From Prolixibacteraceae bacterium (GTDB lineage Bacteria > Bacteroidota > Bacteroidia > Bacteroidales > Prolixibacteraceae): a DNA stretch of 64,000 nt. The notes below the pieces were generated by a model. It was not told where the DNA came from. It did no database searches and saw only the letters and a list, made by a program, of their open reading frames with translations. The stretch covers positions 1 through 64,000 of the forward strand of contig CANJNY010000005.1 in NCBI GenBank assembly GCA_947475715.1, in the 5' to 3' direction. Positions 45,575 to 55,391 of the stretch are shown piece by piece. Made by a program: the position numbers and the translations under genes. Numbering within the stretch: position 1 is the stretch's first letter; the number at the start of each line of letters is the position of its first letter.

Positions 45575-46717
45575 TTAATATAAGTATCTTCCAATAACCA
45601 TTTTTAATATTTCAGAGGTACCTTCGCCAATTGAGAGTAATCGTTGATCGCGGTAAAACCGTTCGATATGATTTTCGCGAAGAAATCCAAATCCGCCATG
45701 AATCTGAAGGGATTCCCCTGCAATTTCGCGGGCAATGTCGGAGCAATAAAGTTTTGACATTGCAGCTTCCTTTCCAAAGGATAATCCCGCCTCTTTTAAG
45801 CGGCAGGTATGATAAAGGGTATTTCTTGCCAATTCAATTTTCATTGCCATCTCAGCAAGTTTAAAAGAGGTGATTTGGAATTCTGCCAGCGGTTTTCCAA
45901 ACTGTCTTCGCTTTTGAGCATAATTCAGAGCCATTTCGTATGCTCCCTGGGCAAGACCAAGCCCCATTGCAGCAATAGATAACCTTCCGCCATCGAGAGT
46001 GGAAAGCATTATTTTCATCCCTTCGCCTCGTTTTCCCAGAATATTGGATTCCGGGACGCGGCAATTTTCGAAATTTAGTTTTCCATTATCAACGGCGCGC
46101 CACATTAATTTTCCCTTTATGGGTGTTGTAGAATATCCTTCGGTGGTTCGGTCAAGTAAAATGGCTGACAACTCCTTTTTCCCATCTGTTAAACCGGTAA
46201 TAGCTTGTACTGTAATTCCTGTAGCGATTGAGGAACAACTATTGGTAATAAACATTTTAGATCCATTAATAATCCAATGGTTATCTTCCAGAGTGGCTTC
46301 TGTTTCTACCCCTTTAGCATCCGATCCGGCATTATTTTCGGTTAACCCAAATGCCCATAATTTTTCGCCGGTACAGAGTCCTGGAAGGTATTTAGCCTTT
46401 TGCTCCTCAGTTCCATACGTATAAATGGGGGTAATTCCCAGTGAATTATGTGCTGCAATTGTGGCCGCAGGGGAACTGTCAACACGGGCAAGTTCTTCAA
46501 TAGCAATTATATATGAAAGGTAATCTAATCCTTGTCCTCCATATTTTGAAGGCAGGGTAATTCCAAATAATCCCGCTTCCCCCATTTTAAGTGCCAGATC
46601 GACAGGGAATTCTTCTTTTTCATCCTGGGTAATTGCAAATGGTTTTACCACATTTTCAGAAAATTCTCTCACTTTCTCGCGGTAGTCAATATATCGTTTG
46701 TCTAATAGTTTATTCAT
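45575..46717 (-). CDS. Acyl-CoA dehydrogenase (short/medium-chain type)
   Basis: 380 aa of standard length. FAD/substrate motifs include WAFGLTENNAGSDAKGV (about 124-140), TNSCSS, and a C-terminal QIHGGFGFLRENHIERFYRD (split). The catalytic Glu lies in SIGEGTSEIL (about 362-371). It oxidises acyl-CoA to enoyl-CoA with FAD and passes electrons to ETF. No ETF or other beta-oxidation gene is adjacent. Confidence 0.94.
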   Translation of the reverse strand: MNKLLDKRYIDYREKVREFSENVVKPFAITQDEKEEFPVDLALKMGEAGLFGITLPSKYGGQGLDYLSYIIAIEELARVDSSPAATIAAHNSLGITPIYTYGTEEQKAKYLPGLCTGEKLWAFGLTENNAGSDAKGVETEATLEDNHWIINGSKMFITNSCSSIATGITVQAITGLTDGKKELSAILLDRTTEGYSTTPIKGKLMWRAVDNGKLNFENCRVPESNILGKRGEGMKIMLSTLDGGRLSIAAMGLGLAQGAYEMALNYAQKRRQFGKPLAEFQITSFKLAEMAMKIELARNTLYHTCRLKEAGLSFGKEAAMSKLYCSDIAREIAGESLQIHGGFGFLRENHIERFYRDQRLLSIGEGTSEILKMVIGRYLY

Positions 46718-46900
46718 TTTTATTCCTCCTGATAATTTTGGATTCCTGTTTAAAGCACACTGTATACAACCAATAAGGTCGATTTTTATTCTTGAATTAT
46801 TATCTGATAATTTAAATATCAGTAGTATGTAAATCTTTTTACTGTTTTTTGTAATCTTCTGTTCTGAAATTTAGCTTAAATTTATATTCGTTCATCGCCT

Positions 46901-48340
46901 TTATGCAGAGGGGAAAAATTCCCCGTGAAATCCATAAACAACAGGCTCGGGAAGTTCTGCCCGGGCAATTTCGAGCATCGTGATGGCATCAAGAATCAGC
47001 AAAAACGAATTGGATGATTCAGTATCCACCACAATTGATAACAAAATTCCTTCCTGATCACTTTTGCTTTTTGGTGAAGGGTAAAAAACCGGTTCACCAG
47101 GGTAGCAACCCTCCTGGAACCAATAGGTATTCTCACCGGTCTTCGTATTTATCTTAACCAGACTATTGTAAAATCCCTGCCGCTGTTGCGGATGAAGACT
47201 TACACCATAGGTAAATTGATAATTACTTTCTGTATTGTACCGGTTGTAGTCGATACGAGGCAGTTCAATACAGGCATTTGAGAGAATCTCTGACTTTGCT
47301 TTTTTTGTGGTAAGGTTTAACCGAAATCGACGAATGGTTCCAATAGACAATTCGCTATCCGGTTTTTCCAGCTCTCTCAGGTAGTAATTTTGAATAATAG
47401 ATGCATCATCATAGGCATTGATATCCATTACGATCTCATTTCCCTCCTCCCAGGCATTTACATGGTGGAAACAAAAAAACGGATCGGTCTGATAGTAAGC
47501 TTTTACTTTTCCGTTATTTTTATTGATCACCCATAGTGATGCTCCATCCTGCGGTCGCCACTTATGGTTTTCAATATAGGGTCTTTTCCAGAACAGTAAC
47601 TCGATTGGTACTACAACCAGTGGGCCGGCGGTAATGATGAAATAATTTTTTGTCATACCAAATCCATGGATATATGCCGGTTTTTTAACCGGTATGGATG
47701 CCAGTGGTTTACTCCCTGGATTTGCGACGTCATAGATCTGATAGTAGCTGATCATCCCAAATTTAACAACAAGGTTAAAGGCATGTTGTTTGTCAAAATG
47801 GGGATGGGCAGTTGTTTTATAGGAAAAGGCACCTGGGACAGGTTCGCTGACACCGATTTTTTGTAATGTTTTTGAGTCAAACTCCAGCTGCATGGGAGTT
47901 TCCCCCAGAGCCATCCACTTTTCCCCGATTTTAGTGACGCTAATCTTCGGGTTATCCGTCATATTTGGCAGAGAGGGAAAAACATAAGATTGCACTTTTT
48001 TAAAGATCGACTTACACGGATCGGTAGCGAATTCTGAAAATTTTAAATCCCCGGTACCGATGGCAGCCTGATAGGAGTCACATTCCAAAAAATTACAGCT
48101 GTAATCGACTTTGCCATCTCTGATTTCAAATTTATGGAGAGCCCCCATGGCATCAAACCAGTGATTGAGTCTTCGGTTTTTTAAATTGAGCATTCCAGGG
48201 CCGTTTCGGATAAATGTTCCGTTAAGCCAATCGGGGATCTTCCCTAAAACGGGAACATCATTTAACGAATAAATCTTTTGATTACGGTTAAGCCCTAATT
48301 CAAAAAAAGAGTTTGATCGATTTGAATTTGCGGATTCCAT
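46901..48340 (-). CDS. Carotenoid cleavage oxygenase (RPE65/CCD family)
   Basis: 479 aa. A seven-bladed propeller with the Fe-binding four His visible: TTAHPHF (about 177), YIHGFGMT (about 226), FCFHHVNAW (about 291) and the C-terminal VYGFHGEFFPSA (about 474). The start IPDWLNGTFIRNGPGM and the acidic second-shell motif are conserved. It cleaves carotenoid polyene chains with O2. Twelve bases downstream of a phytoene-desaturase-like gene, it should act in the same pathway. Retinal formation is possible, but no rhodopsin is in the window. Confidence 0.9.
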   Translation of the reverse strand: MESANSNRSNSFFELGLNRNQKIYSLNDVPVLGKIPDWLNGTFIRNGPGMLNLKNRRLNHWFDAMGALHKFEIRDGKVDYSCNFLECDSYQAAIGTGDLKFSEFATDPCKSIFKKVQSYVFPSLPNMTDNPKISVTKIGEKWMALGETPMQLEFDSKTLQKIGVSEPVPGAFSYKTTAHPHFDKQHAFNLVVKFGMISYYQIYDVANPGSKPLASIPVKKPAYIHGFGMTKNYFIITAGPLVVVPIELLFWKRPYIENHKWRPQDGASLWVINKNNGKVKAYYQTDPFFCFHHVNAWEEGNEIVMDINAYDDASIIQNYYLRELEKPDSELSIGTIRRFRLNLTTKKAKSEILSNACIELPRIDYNRYNTESNYQFTYGVSLHPQQRQGFYNSLVKINTKTGENTYWFQEGCYPGEPVFYPSPKSKSDQEGILLSIVVDTESSNSFLLILDAITMLEIARAELPEPVVYGFHGEFFPSA

Positions 48341-48352
48341 ATCGTTTTGATT

Positions 48353-49843
48353 TTAAATTTGATTTATTTCTGAAATGTCAGCGGCTGCAATTTTACCCGA
48401 TGCCATCACCGCGGGGACACCTGCTCCCGGATGGACACCTGCGCCAACAAAGTATAAATCCTTAAACCATTTCGATTTCACCTGGGGGCGGAAATATCCT
48501 GACTGAGCCATACTTGGTTTAATCGAAAAGGCAGCTCCTTTGAAACTATTGAGTGTAGAAGCAAAGTGAAGAGGACTGACAGTATGTTGAACAATAATAT
48601 TTTCTTTCAGATCAGGTAAGTAATTCTCCTCCAAAAAGTTGAGTATTTTATCGGTATAATCGTCAATAATCTCAGCCCATTTTATTTTTCCATCCAAATT
48701 GGGGACTAACGAAAGGACATAAAAAGATTCGCAACCCTCTGGAGCGATCGATGGGTCAGTGGCGGAAGGCATGTGTAAATAAAGCCCAAGCTCACGCGGC
48801 ATTTTTTTTCTCGAAAAGACATCCTTCATGAATTTCTTATAATCATTTCCTAAAATAAGGTTGTGATGAGAAAGTCGTGAGTCGGTATATTTTTTCTTCG
48901 TGCCAAAATAGATCACCACCAACGAATTACTATATTGTATATTATTTAGCCATAAATTTAATGCTCGTGGGAGATTTTCATGCGGAATGAGGTGTTTATA
49001 ACAAAAAGCAATATCTCCATTGCAGACTACACTGTCGGTTTTTACGACCGATCCATTGGCCAGACACAGACCGGAAATCCTGTTTTTTTCAATCAAAAGG
49101 CGCGATACTTCGGTATTAAGTTTAATCGTGCCACCGCTATCTTCGAATACCCGGCAAAGGGCATTCACTATTGCACCGGTCCCGCCCAAACAATAATGTA
49201 CGCCCCATTCTTTCTCAAATCCGATAATTAAGCCATAAATAGAAGGGGTGTCAAAGGGATTTCCTCCAATAAGCAAGGGGTGGAATGAGAGAATTTTTCG
49301 GATAAAATCATTTTTAACATGCATTGAAGCAAAGCTATACATGCTTCGCCAGGTTCCGGTTTTAAATACATAAGGAAATATGCGCAGGAAACTGAAGAGT
49401 GTAGAGAAGCTTTTTTCTGTGAAAGGATGAAACCATTCAAAGATCGCATTCATCTTATTCAGAAATATCCGGTATCCTTGAATATCCGATGGACTAAAAC
49501 GTGCAATCTCTTGCTCCGTTTTATCCTGATCTCTCCAGTAGTTAAAGTGATCTCCATTGCCGTTAAAAATCCGGTAAAAAGGATCGAGCGGGACAAATGT
49601 TAGATAATCTTCCCTTTTCTTTCCTGCAAGCTCAAAAAGTTCATCATACTGATGGGGAGCAGTTATAACTGTTGGTCCACCATCGAATTTAAATCCGTTC
49701 AATTCATATTGATAGGCTCTGCCTCCCGGTTTGTCAAGTTTTTCATAAATTGTTACATTATGTCCCTGAGAAACCAGTCTGATCGCTGCAGAAAGAGCTC
49801 CAAATCCACTACCTATTACCGCTATGTTTTGCTTTTTTAACAT
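48353..49843 (-). CDS. Phytoene desaturase/isomerase-family (CrtI-like) flavoprotein
   Basis: 496 aa. The N-terminal dinucleotide-binding motif is IAVIGSGFGALSAAIRL (about 5-21), continuing to EKLDKPGGRAYQYELNGF (about 34-51). The C terminus carries the CrtI signature GAGVHPGAGVPAVMASGKIAA (split; about 467-487). Members desaturate, isomerise or otherwise oxidise carotenoids. The gene lies between DUF2141 and the cleavage oxygenase, 12-13 bases from each, in one operon. No crtB is adjacent, so the actual substrate is uncertain. Confidence 0.88.
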   Translation of the reverse strand: MLKKQNIAVIGSGFGALSAAIRLVSQGHNVTIYEKLDKPGGRAYQYELNGFKFDGGPTVITAPHQYDELFELAGKKREDYLTFVPLDPFYRIFNGNGDHFNYWRDQDKTEQEIARFSPSDIQGYRIFLNKMNAIFEWFHPFTEKSFSTLFSFLRIFPYVFKTGTWRSMYSFASMHVKNDFIRKILSFHPLLIGGNPFDTPSIYGLIIGFEKEWGVHYCLGGTGAIVNALCRVFEDSGGTIKLNTEVSRLLIEKNRISGLCLANGSVVKTDSVVCNGDIAFCYKHLIPHENLPRALNLWLNNIQYSNSLVVIYFGTKKKYTDSRLSHHNLILGNDYKKFMKDVFSRKKMPRELGLYLHMPSATDPSIAPEGCESFYVLSLVPNLDGKIKWAEIIDDYTDKILNFLEENYLPDLKENIIVQHTVSPLHFASTLNSFKGAAFSIKPSMAQSGYFRPQVKSKWFKDLYFVGAGVHPGAGVPAVMASGKIAAADISEINQI

Positions 49844-49856
49844 TAATGCAAATCAA

Positions 49857-50282
49857 TTAATAGTTTATCGATATGATTAAAGAGGTTAAGCTGTCATGCA
49901 TAAAAACAGCCTGTTTAAATTCAGGAGCACTAAATTTATTCCTGATATTATTTGATACTCCGTACCCCTCTTTGGGGATATGTAATAGATTTGTATTCAG
50001 TATAGCGTCTCCGTTAACATCATGAAAAAGGGCAATTGCATATTTTCCCGGAGGAACTTCAGGCAGATGCACTAAAACATCTCCCTGGTGAGCCGGACTC
50101 TTTGCCAATTTAATGGCCTTTGTGGCATTGAGCGGAAATCCTTCGGGAGCATCAAACAGTGCAACCAGGATCTCGCCCTTTTGATTATTTACTCCCGTGA
50201 CTTTAATGTCAATATCATGGCCTTTAAGGTTGTTTGAATTTAATTGATTTAACAATAAGGTGAAAATTAGATAAATCATCAT
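49857..50282 (-). CDS. DUF2141 secreted protein
   Basis: 141 aa from ATG 50282. A TTG three codons earlier would add only three residues; the preferred start is MMIYLIFTLLLN, a short hydrophobic signal. The mature domain has the DUF2141 Ig-like pattern: DIDIKVTGVNNQKGEILVALFD (split), then LPEVPPGKYAIALFHDVNGDAILNTN (split) and KEGYGVSNN. It heads the carotenoid operon (13 bases to the desaturase). DUF2141 often accompanies carotenoid genes in Bacteroidota, as I recall. Function is unknown, perhaps periplasmic pigment handling. Confidence 0.78.
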   Translation of the reverse strand: MMIYLIFTLLLNQLNSNNLKGHDIDIKVTGVNNQKGEILVALFDAPEGFPLNATKAIKLAKSPAHQGDVLVHLPEVPPGKYAIALFHDVNGDAILNTNLLHIPKEGYGVSNNIRNKFSAPEFKQAVFMHDSLTSLIISINY

Positions 50283-50394
50283 ATCTTCCAATTTTAATTT
50301 CGTAAATTACATAAACAATCATGGATTGTTTTTTGTTTCATGTTTTTGAATGAATGTTTTACAATAAGGTCAAATAAGTCAAAAAATTATTATT

Positions 50395-52815
50395 TTGAAC
50401 ACGATAAAATCAATACTCTCAGTTCTCTTTTGTTTTGGATTTCTGATGGTTTCTGCCCAGCAGGAGGGAGTTTTAAATGGATTCGTAAGGAACATTGATA
50501 CGCAGGTCCCTATAGAAAATGTTATAATCCGGGTGGTCGGATCAGATTTTGGTGCGGTGACCGATAGTACCGGATTTTACCGGATTAGTAAACTTCCTGT
50601 AAAGGCCTGGACTATTGAAGCCTCTGCTTTTGGGTATAAAGGGGTTCAGAAATTTGATATCCCGGTGACTACAGGAAACGCCTCGGAAGTAAATTTCGAA
50701 TTGCAGGAATCGGCGAATGAATTGGCTCAGGTTGAGGTCAAGTCCAATTTTTTTAAACCTGCCGGTGCTGTAAATTCGATTCAGAGTCTGGGTATCAATG
50801 AAATTGCAAAATATCCCGGAGCAAATTTTGATATGGCAAAGGTCGTGCAATCATTGCCCGGGGTTTCGGGATCGGTAGGATTTCGTAATGACATTATAAT
50901 CAGAGGTGGAGCTCCAAATGAGAATGTTTATTTTCTGGATGGGATTGAAATACCCTCGATCAATCATTTTGCAACCCAGGGTGCATCAGGTGGCCCCGTA
51001 GGTTTGCTCAATGTTTCGTTTATTGAGAGTGTGACGCTTCATACTTCGGCATTTCCTGCAAAATATGACAATCCGCTTTCCGGCGTTTTGGTTTTCAAGC
51101 AACGAACTGGTAATCCGCAGCGTGTTCAGAGTAATTTCAGGTTAAGCGCCAGTGAAGCAGCCCTTACAACAGAAGGTCCTCTGGGAAAGAAAGGGGGAGC
51201 CACTACGTTCATAGGCTCGGTGAGAAGGTCTTATTTAAAACTTATCTTTCAGTTAATTGATCTCCCCTTCATCCCCGACTATTGGGATTATCAATATAAA
51301 ATTAGTCATAAGCCAAATACTAAAAATGAATTTAATTTTCTTGGAATAGGGGCCATAGATAATTTTACTTTCATCAAGCCAAAGGATCTTACCCTTGAAA
51401 AGATGGCCATACTCGATCAGATTCCACTTAACAGTCAACAATCAAATACGGTTGGGGCATCGTGGCGTCACGCAATGGATAAGGGATATTTTTTATTGGC
51501 TTTGAGTGATAACCGATTATTTAATACTGCAAGTAAATATCAGTCTAATGCAGCACAAAATGAAAGTAATCAAATTCTTCGTTACAGCTCCCTTGAGGAG
51601 GAGACACGGCTCAAGATGGATGTTAATCATTCAGCGGGCTCCTGGCAGAGTAGTTTTGGAACAGTATTGATCTATTCCAATTATTCCAATTCAACTTTTC
51701 AGCGAAGGGCAGGCTATAAGGCAGATTTTTCATCCAGCCTTCAGTTTTTTCGCTATGGAGCATTTTTCCAAATCAACAGAAGGGCATTTGATAATAAACT
51801 TTTACTAACCGCAGGAAGCCGTGTCGATGGAAACAGCTTCACGCAAAACGGCGATAAGGTACTAAATACATTTGCTCCAAGAGTTGCTGTAACTTACAAT
51901 ATAACTCCCGAATTTAATACCAGTTTTTCTTTGGGACGCTATTACAAAATACTTCCCTATACGATACTTGGCTATCAGGAGAATGATCAGTATGTAAACA
52001 GGAAAAATGATTATACGCAGTCGGATCATGTGGTAACAGGCTTTGAATGGCTTCCCTCCAATTCGATTCGGATTACCCTCGAAGGATTTTATAAGCGATA
52101 CAACTCTTATCCTGTTTCGGTAAATAATGAGATCTCTTTGGCTAACTTGGGCGGCGATTTTGGGGTATTGGGAAATGAAAGAGTTTCGAGCAACGGCAGA
52201 GGAAAAACTTATGGAGCCGAATTTATGTTACAAAAGAGACTTACGAGCCATATTTACGGAATACTGGCCTATACCTACTATTACAGTCTGTTTACAGGCA
52301 GTGATCCAACTAAATATATACCTTCTGCATGGGATAACCGTCAGTTGGTTTCATTCACAGGAGGGTATAAGTTTGCGAAAAACTGGGAACTAGGTTTGCG
52401 TTTTCGCTATCAGGGGAAAACACCCTCAACACCATACGATCTATTCAAAAGTCTCGAGAATTATCCATTTACAAATCAGCCGGTGCTAGATTATGGGAAA
52501 ATTAATTCGGAACGGCTTTCAGCTTTCAATGCAGCGGATCTTCGAATCGACAAGAAATGGAATTTCAAACACGCTACTCTTGATCTTTTCATGGATATTC
52601 AAAATTTTTATAACAGTAAAAACCCTATTCAGCCGGGGTTAACCTTAAAACGAAATCCAGACAATTCGATTGCGACCACAGCAGGTGTACCGTATAATCC
52701 GGGCACCTATGGAAATCCTAGTGACCGGAATAACAGGCAGTCTGCTATTCCGGTGATACTGCCAAATACAAGTGGCTCTATATTGCCCAGTATGGGATTT
52801 GTAATTGAATTCTAA
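50395..52815 (+). CDS. TonB-dependent receptor with carboxypeptidase-regulatory-like domain
   Basis: 806 aa. Start is TTG at 50395, the only start that keeps the whole signal peptide (NTIKSILSVLFCFGFLMVSAQ region). A CarboxypepD-reg domain covers about 25-108. The plug (about 117-215) has the usual INEIAKYPGANFDMAKVVQSLPGV (split) and IIIRGGAPNENVYFLDGIEIP (split) motifs. A 22-stranded barrel ends with an aromatic (Phe at the C terminus, after SMGFVIE). It imports a ligand with TonB energy. No SusD partner follows, so it is not a SusC-type glycan receptor. The ligand is unknown. Confidence 0.9.
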   Translation: MNTIKSILSVLFCFGFLMVSAQQEGVLNGFVRNIDTQVPIENVIIRVVGSDFGAVTDSTGFYRISKLPVKAWTIEASAFGYKGVQKFDIPVTTGNASEVNFELQESANELAQVEVKSNFFKPAGAVNSIQSLGINEIAKYPGANFDMAKVVQSLPGVSGSVGFRNDIIIRGGAPNENVYFLDGIEIPSINHFATQGASGGPVGLLNVSFIESVTLHTSAFPAKYDNPLSGVLVFKQRTGNPQRVQSNFRLSASEAALTTEGPLGKKGGATTFIGSVRRSYLKLIFQLIDLPFIPDYWDYQYKISHKPNTKNEFNFLGIGAIDNFTFIKPKDLTLEKMAILDQIPLNSQQSNTVGASWRHAMDKGYFLLALSDNRLFNTASKYQSNAAQNESNQILRYSSLEEETRLKMDVNHSAGSWQSSFGTVLIYSNYSNSTFQRRAGYKADFSSSLQFFRYGAFFQINRRAFDNKLLLTAGSRVDGNSFTQNGDKVLNTFAPRVAVTYNITPEFNTSFSLGRYYKILPYTILGYQENDQYVNRKNDYTQSDHVVTGFEWLPSNSIRITLEGFYKRYNSYPVSVNNEISLANLGGDFGVLGNERVSSNGRGKTYGAEFMLQKRLTSHIYGILAYTYYYSLFTGSDPTKYIPSAWDNRQLVSFTGGYKFAKNWELGLRFRYQGKTPSTPYDLFKSLENYPFTNQPVLDYGKINSERLSAFNAADLRIDKKWNFKHATLDLFMDIQNFYNSKNPIQPGLTLKRNPDNSIATTAGVPYNPGTYGNPSDRNNRQSAIPVILPNTSGSILPSMGFVIEF

Positions 52816-52825
52816 TCACTCCCCA

Positions 52826-54181
52826 CTAAAAGAGATAGTTTAAACCGATGTAAACTCCTGAATCGCCATCTTGTTTATTTGTTGCGATCCCATAATCCAT
52901 CGCGATAATAAAGTTGTAATTCATAACAAGGCGTAATCCTGCACCGTAACTTGAATGGAGTTTTTCTGCCCCTTTGTTAAAATATTCAGAACTCACTACC
53001 GAGGAGGGTAGTTGCAGATTAGAAATATCTATTTTTTTTGTCACCTGGCCAAAATCGACAAAAGAGTTGGCCGCTAAGTAGAAATTTTGCCGGATCATCT
53101 TAAACCGGTAGAATTTATATCTTAATTCCAGGTTTCCAAGAATATAGCCATCTCCAACAACTCTGTTCCTGCGTACTCCCCGCAGATTTTTAGCTCCGCC
53201 CAATCCGGTTGATGACGATCCCGTCATAACCGAGGAAACTATTTGTGGTTGATAATAATACGGAACATGGCCACTAAGAGTTTGCTGCCAGTTCACCCTG
53301 TAGCCGAATGAAAGATCATCCTTAATGAGGGTAAAGTATTGCCGGTGAGTAAATGAAAACTTTGAAAAACCGCTTTCAGCACCTAAAAATTGAGGCGCAG
53401 TGACGATTACAGCCTCTGTCCAAACCCCCTTCATCGGGTTGGGTTGGTTATCGCGGGTATCGTAAACAATTCCAGCCTTAATTTCGGGAATAAACCCTCC
53501 ATTGGCCTCTTCTTTCGGGATTAATTTCCAATCGATATATTTTTCATAGAGGCCGGGTTTGTCATTAACAGGTGGTAACTTATCGGCACTACTTAATCCT
53601 TTGTTTAATTTATTGATATCAACCGATGCAGTGCGATAGTTCAGCAGATTAACTCCAAAGATCCAGCCAAACTTCGATCCGGTAAATTTACCCTGTAAAT
53701 CGGTTTTAAAACGGAATAACTTCTGCTGATATTTATAGAACATCCGGGTTTTATAGTCTGCACTGGTTTGTTTTTCCCAACTCTTGTTTAATACCGATTC
53801 ATATCCATTAAATCCATAAAAGTCATAAGCCTCATCGGGTAAATAACTCAGGTCTGTGGTTACGTGGATTCCGGGAAGCAGAGATTCTGAATCGTAATAA
53901 AAGCGGTAGATTCCGCTCCCTTTGGTGAAGTGGGAGATTTCGAAATAGAGCGAGTGTTTGTATTTGGGAAATGCACTTCCGTCACCAAAGTTATAGAAAT
54001 TAACTGCTGCTCCGTACTGAAATCCCTGGTCGGTATCAAAGGTAATTGTGGGTATTGCCCCAAAGTTCCAGCCGGTTTTAGTCCCGACAGAATCGGATTT
54101 TTCTTTAACCTCTTTTGCTGTCAATAAGTGGGGGATACCCAGTGAGAATAAGCAAACAAGTAGGATTAATCTGTTTTTCAT
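52826..54181 (-). CDS. Outer membrane beta-barrel, BamA/D15-like without POTRA
   Basis: 451 aa. The signal peptide is MKNRLILLVCLFSLGIPHL plus LTAK. The rest is an Omp85-type barrel: FGAIPTITFDTDQGFQYGAAVNFY start, DTRDNQPNPMKGVW turn, and the lid-lock-like LGGAKNLRGVRRNRVVGDG near residue 335, where Omp85 proteins carry a conserved R-G-F/Y motif. No POTRA domains precede the barrel, so it is not BamA. Probably a specialised surface-antigen-type barrel; its partner is unknown. It converges on the TonB receptor. Confidence 0.8.
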   Translation of the reverse strand: MKNRLILLVCLFSLGIPHLLTAKEVKEKSDSVGTKTGWNFGAIPTITFDTDQGFQYGAAVNFYNFGDGSAFPKYKHSLYFEISHFTKGSGIYRFYYDSESLLPGIHVTTDLSYLPDEAYDFYGFNGYESVLNKSWEKQTSADYKTRMFYKYQQKLFRFKTDLQGKFTGSKFGWIFGVNLLNYRTASVDINKLNKGLSSADKLPPVNDKPGLYEKYIDWKLIPKEEANGGFIPEIKAGIVYDTRDNQPNPMKGVWTEAVIVTAPQFLGAESGFSKFSFTHRQYFTLIKDDLSFGYRVNWQQTLSGHVPYYYQPQIVSSVMTGSSSTGLGGAKNLRGVRRNRVVGDGYILGNLELRYKFYRFKMIRQNFYLAANSFVDFGQVTKKIDISNLQLPSSVVSSEYFNKGAEKLHSSYGAGLRLVMNYNFIIAMDYGIATNKQDGDSGVYIGLNYLF

Positions 54182-54352
54182 ATTATTAGTTTTGTTTGGG
54201 TTAATTTATCTTGCGAATGTAATTATTTTTCAAACTATTTATATGATGCTAAAGATAGTTTGGTCTTCTAATCGTTTTTTATTTCCATATTTGTGGTAAT
54301 TTAGTTTATGCTTGAAATTAATTTATTTTAATCAACTATAATCAATTTTCAG

Positions 54353-55195
54353 ATGAAATATATCGGTGCACATGTAAGTGCTGGCGGAGGAGTCGAGAAT
54401 GCTCCATTAAATGCAAAAGAGATTGGTGCGCAAGCTTTTGCGTTATTTACAAAAAATCAAAAACAATGGAATGCATCACCATTAACTGATAAAAGTATTG
54501 CAGCCTTTAAAAAGAATTGTTCTGATCATGGGTTTCTTCCCGAGATGATTCTGCCTCATGACAGTTATTTGATAAATCTTGGGCATCCTGAACAGGAAGG
54601 TCTTTCCAAGTCGAGGGAAGCATTTAATGACGAGATGACCCGTTGCGAACAATTGGGGCTTAAGATGTTGAACTTTCATCCGGGTAGTCACCTAAATAAA
54701 ATTACACCCTCTGAATGTTTGAGACGCATCGCAGAATCAATTAATATCGCCCTGGATGTAACAACGGGTGTGATCGCTGTAATAGAGAATACGGCAGGGC
54801 AGGGGACTAATATGGGATTTGCATTTGATCAGATTGCAGAGATTATCAGTCAGGTTGAGGATAAAACGAGGGTTGGCGTATGTATTGATACCTGCCATAC
54901 CTTTACAGCAGGGTATGATTTACGCACCAAAGAGGTTTTTGAGCAGACTTTTGGCAAATTCAGTGAAATTATTGGATGGAATTACCTTCGGGCTATTCAT
55001 TTAAATGATTCGAAAAAGGAACTTGCCACGCGGGTTGACAGGCACCATAGCGTTGGTCAGGGTTTCATCGGAATGGAACTTTTTGAATTGATCATGAACG
55101 ATTCTCACTTTGATAACATGCCTATAATCCTCGAAACTCCTGATGATACCATTTGGGCAGAGGAGATCCGTTTATTATATTCCTTAATTAGATAG
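54353..55195 (+). CDS. nfo: Endonuclease IV (AP endonuclease)
   Basis: 280 aa. It cuts DNA 5' to abasic sites. The zinc cluster ligands run in order: [16 protein letters not shown] (His at about 64), NFHPGSH (about 103-109), IENTAGQG (about 144-151), [16 protein letters not shown] (about 178-193), RAIHLNDSK (about 216-224), [12 protein letters not shown] (about 233-244) and ILETP (about 266-270). Length and starts are normal. Confidence 0.96.
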   Translation: MKYIGAHVSAGGGVENAPLNAKEIGAQAFALFTKNQKQWNASPLTDKSIAAFKKNCSDHGFLPEMILPHDSYLINLGHPEQEGLSKSREAFNDEMTRCEQLGLKMLNFHPGSHLNKITPSECLRRIAESINIALDVTTGVIAVIENTAGQGTNMGFAFDQIAEIISQVEDKTRVGVCIDTCHTFTAGYDLRTKEVFEQTFGKFSEIIGWNYLRAIHLNDSKKELATRVDRHHSVGQGFIGMELFELIMNDSHFDNMPIILETPDDTIWAEEIRLLYSLIR

Positions 55196-55233
55196 TTTTA
55201 GGTCAGATTTTTTTAATTGAATAATAAAAAGAT

Positions 55234-55241
55234 TATATTTG
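55234..55241 (+). promoter_or_regulatory. -7 element upstream of the recombinase-like gene
   Basis: TATATTTG on the plus strand, with an imperfect TTG 14 bases upstream. It would give a leader of about 140 bases before the ATG at 55392. Confidence 0.4.
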
Positions 55242-55391
55242 TAAGGCAATAGACAGAGAAAAGTTCAACCTCCGGACTTTGGTGTGATTCATAGTGTGCA
55301 ATTTATAGTTGTTTCGGAATTAATTTGAATTAGTCTTTAGTCTATTCTGAAATTTTATATCCAGGGCAGTATTATTTAATTAAAAATAATT

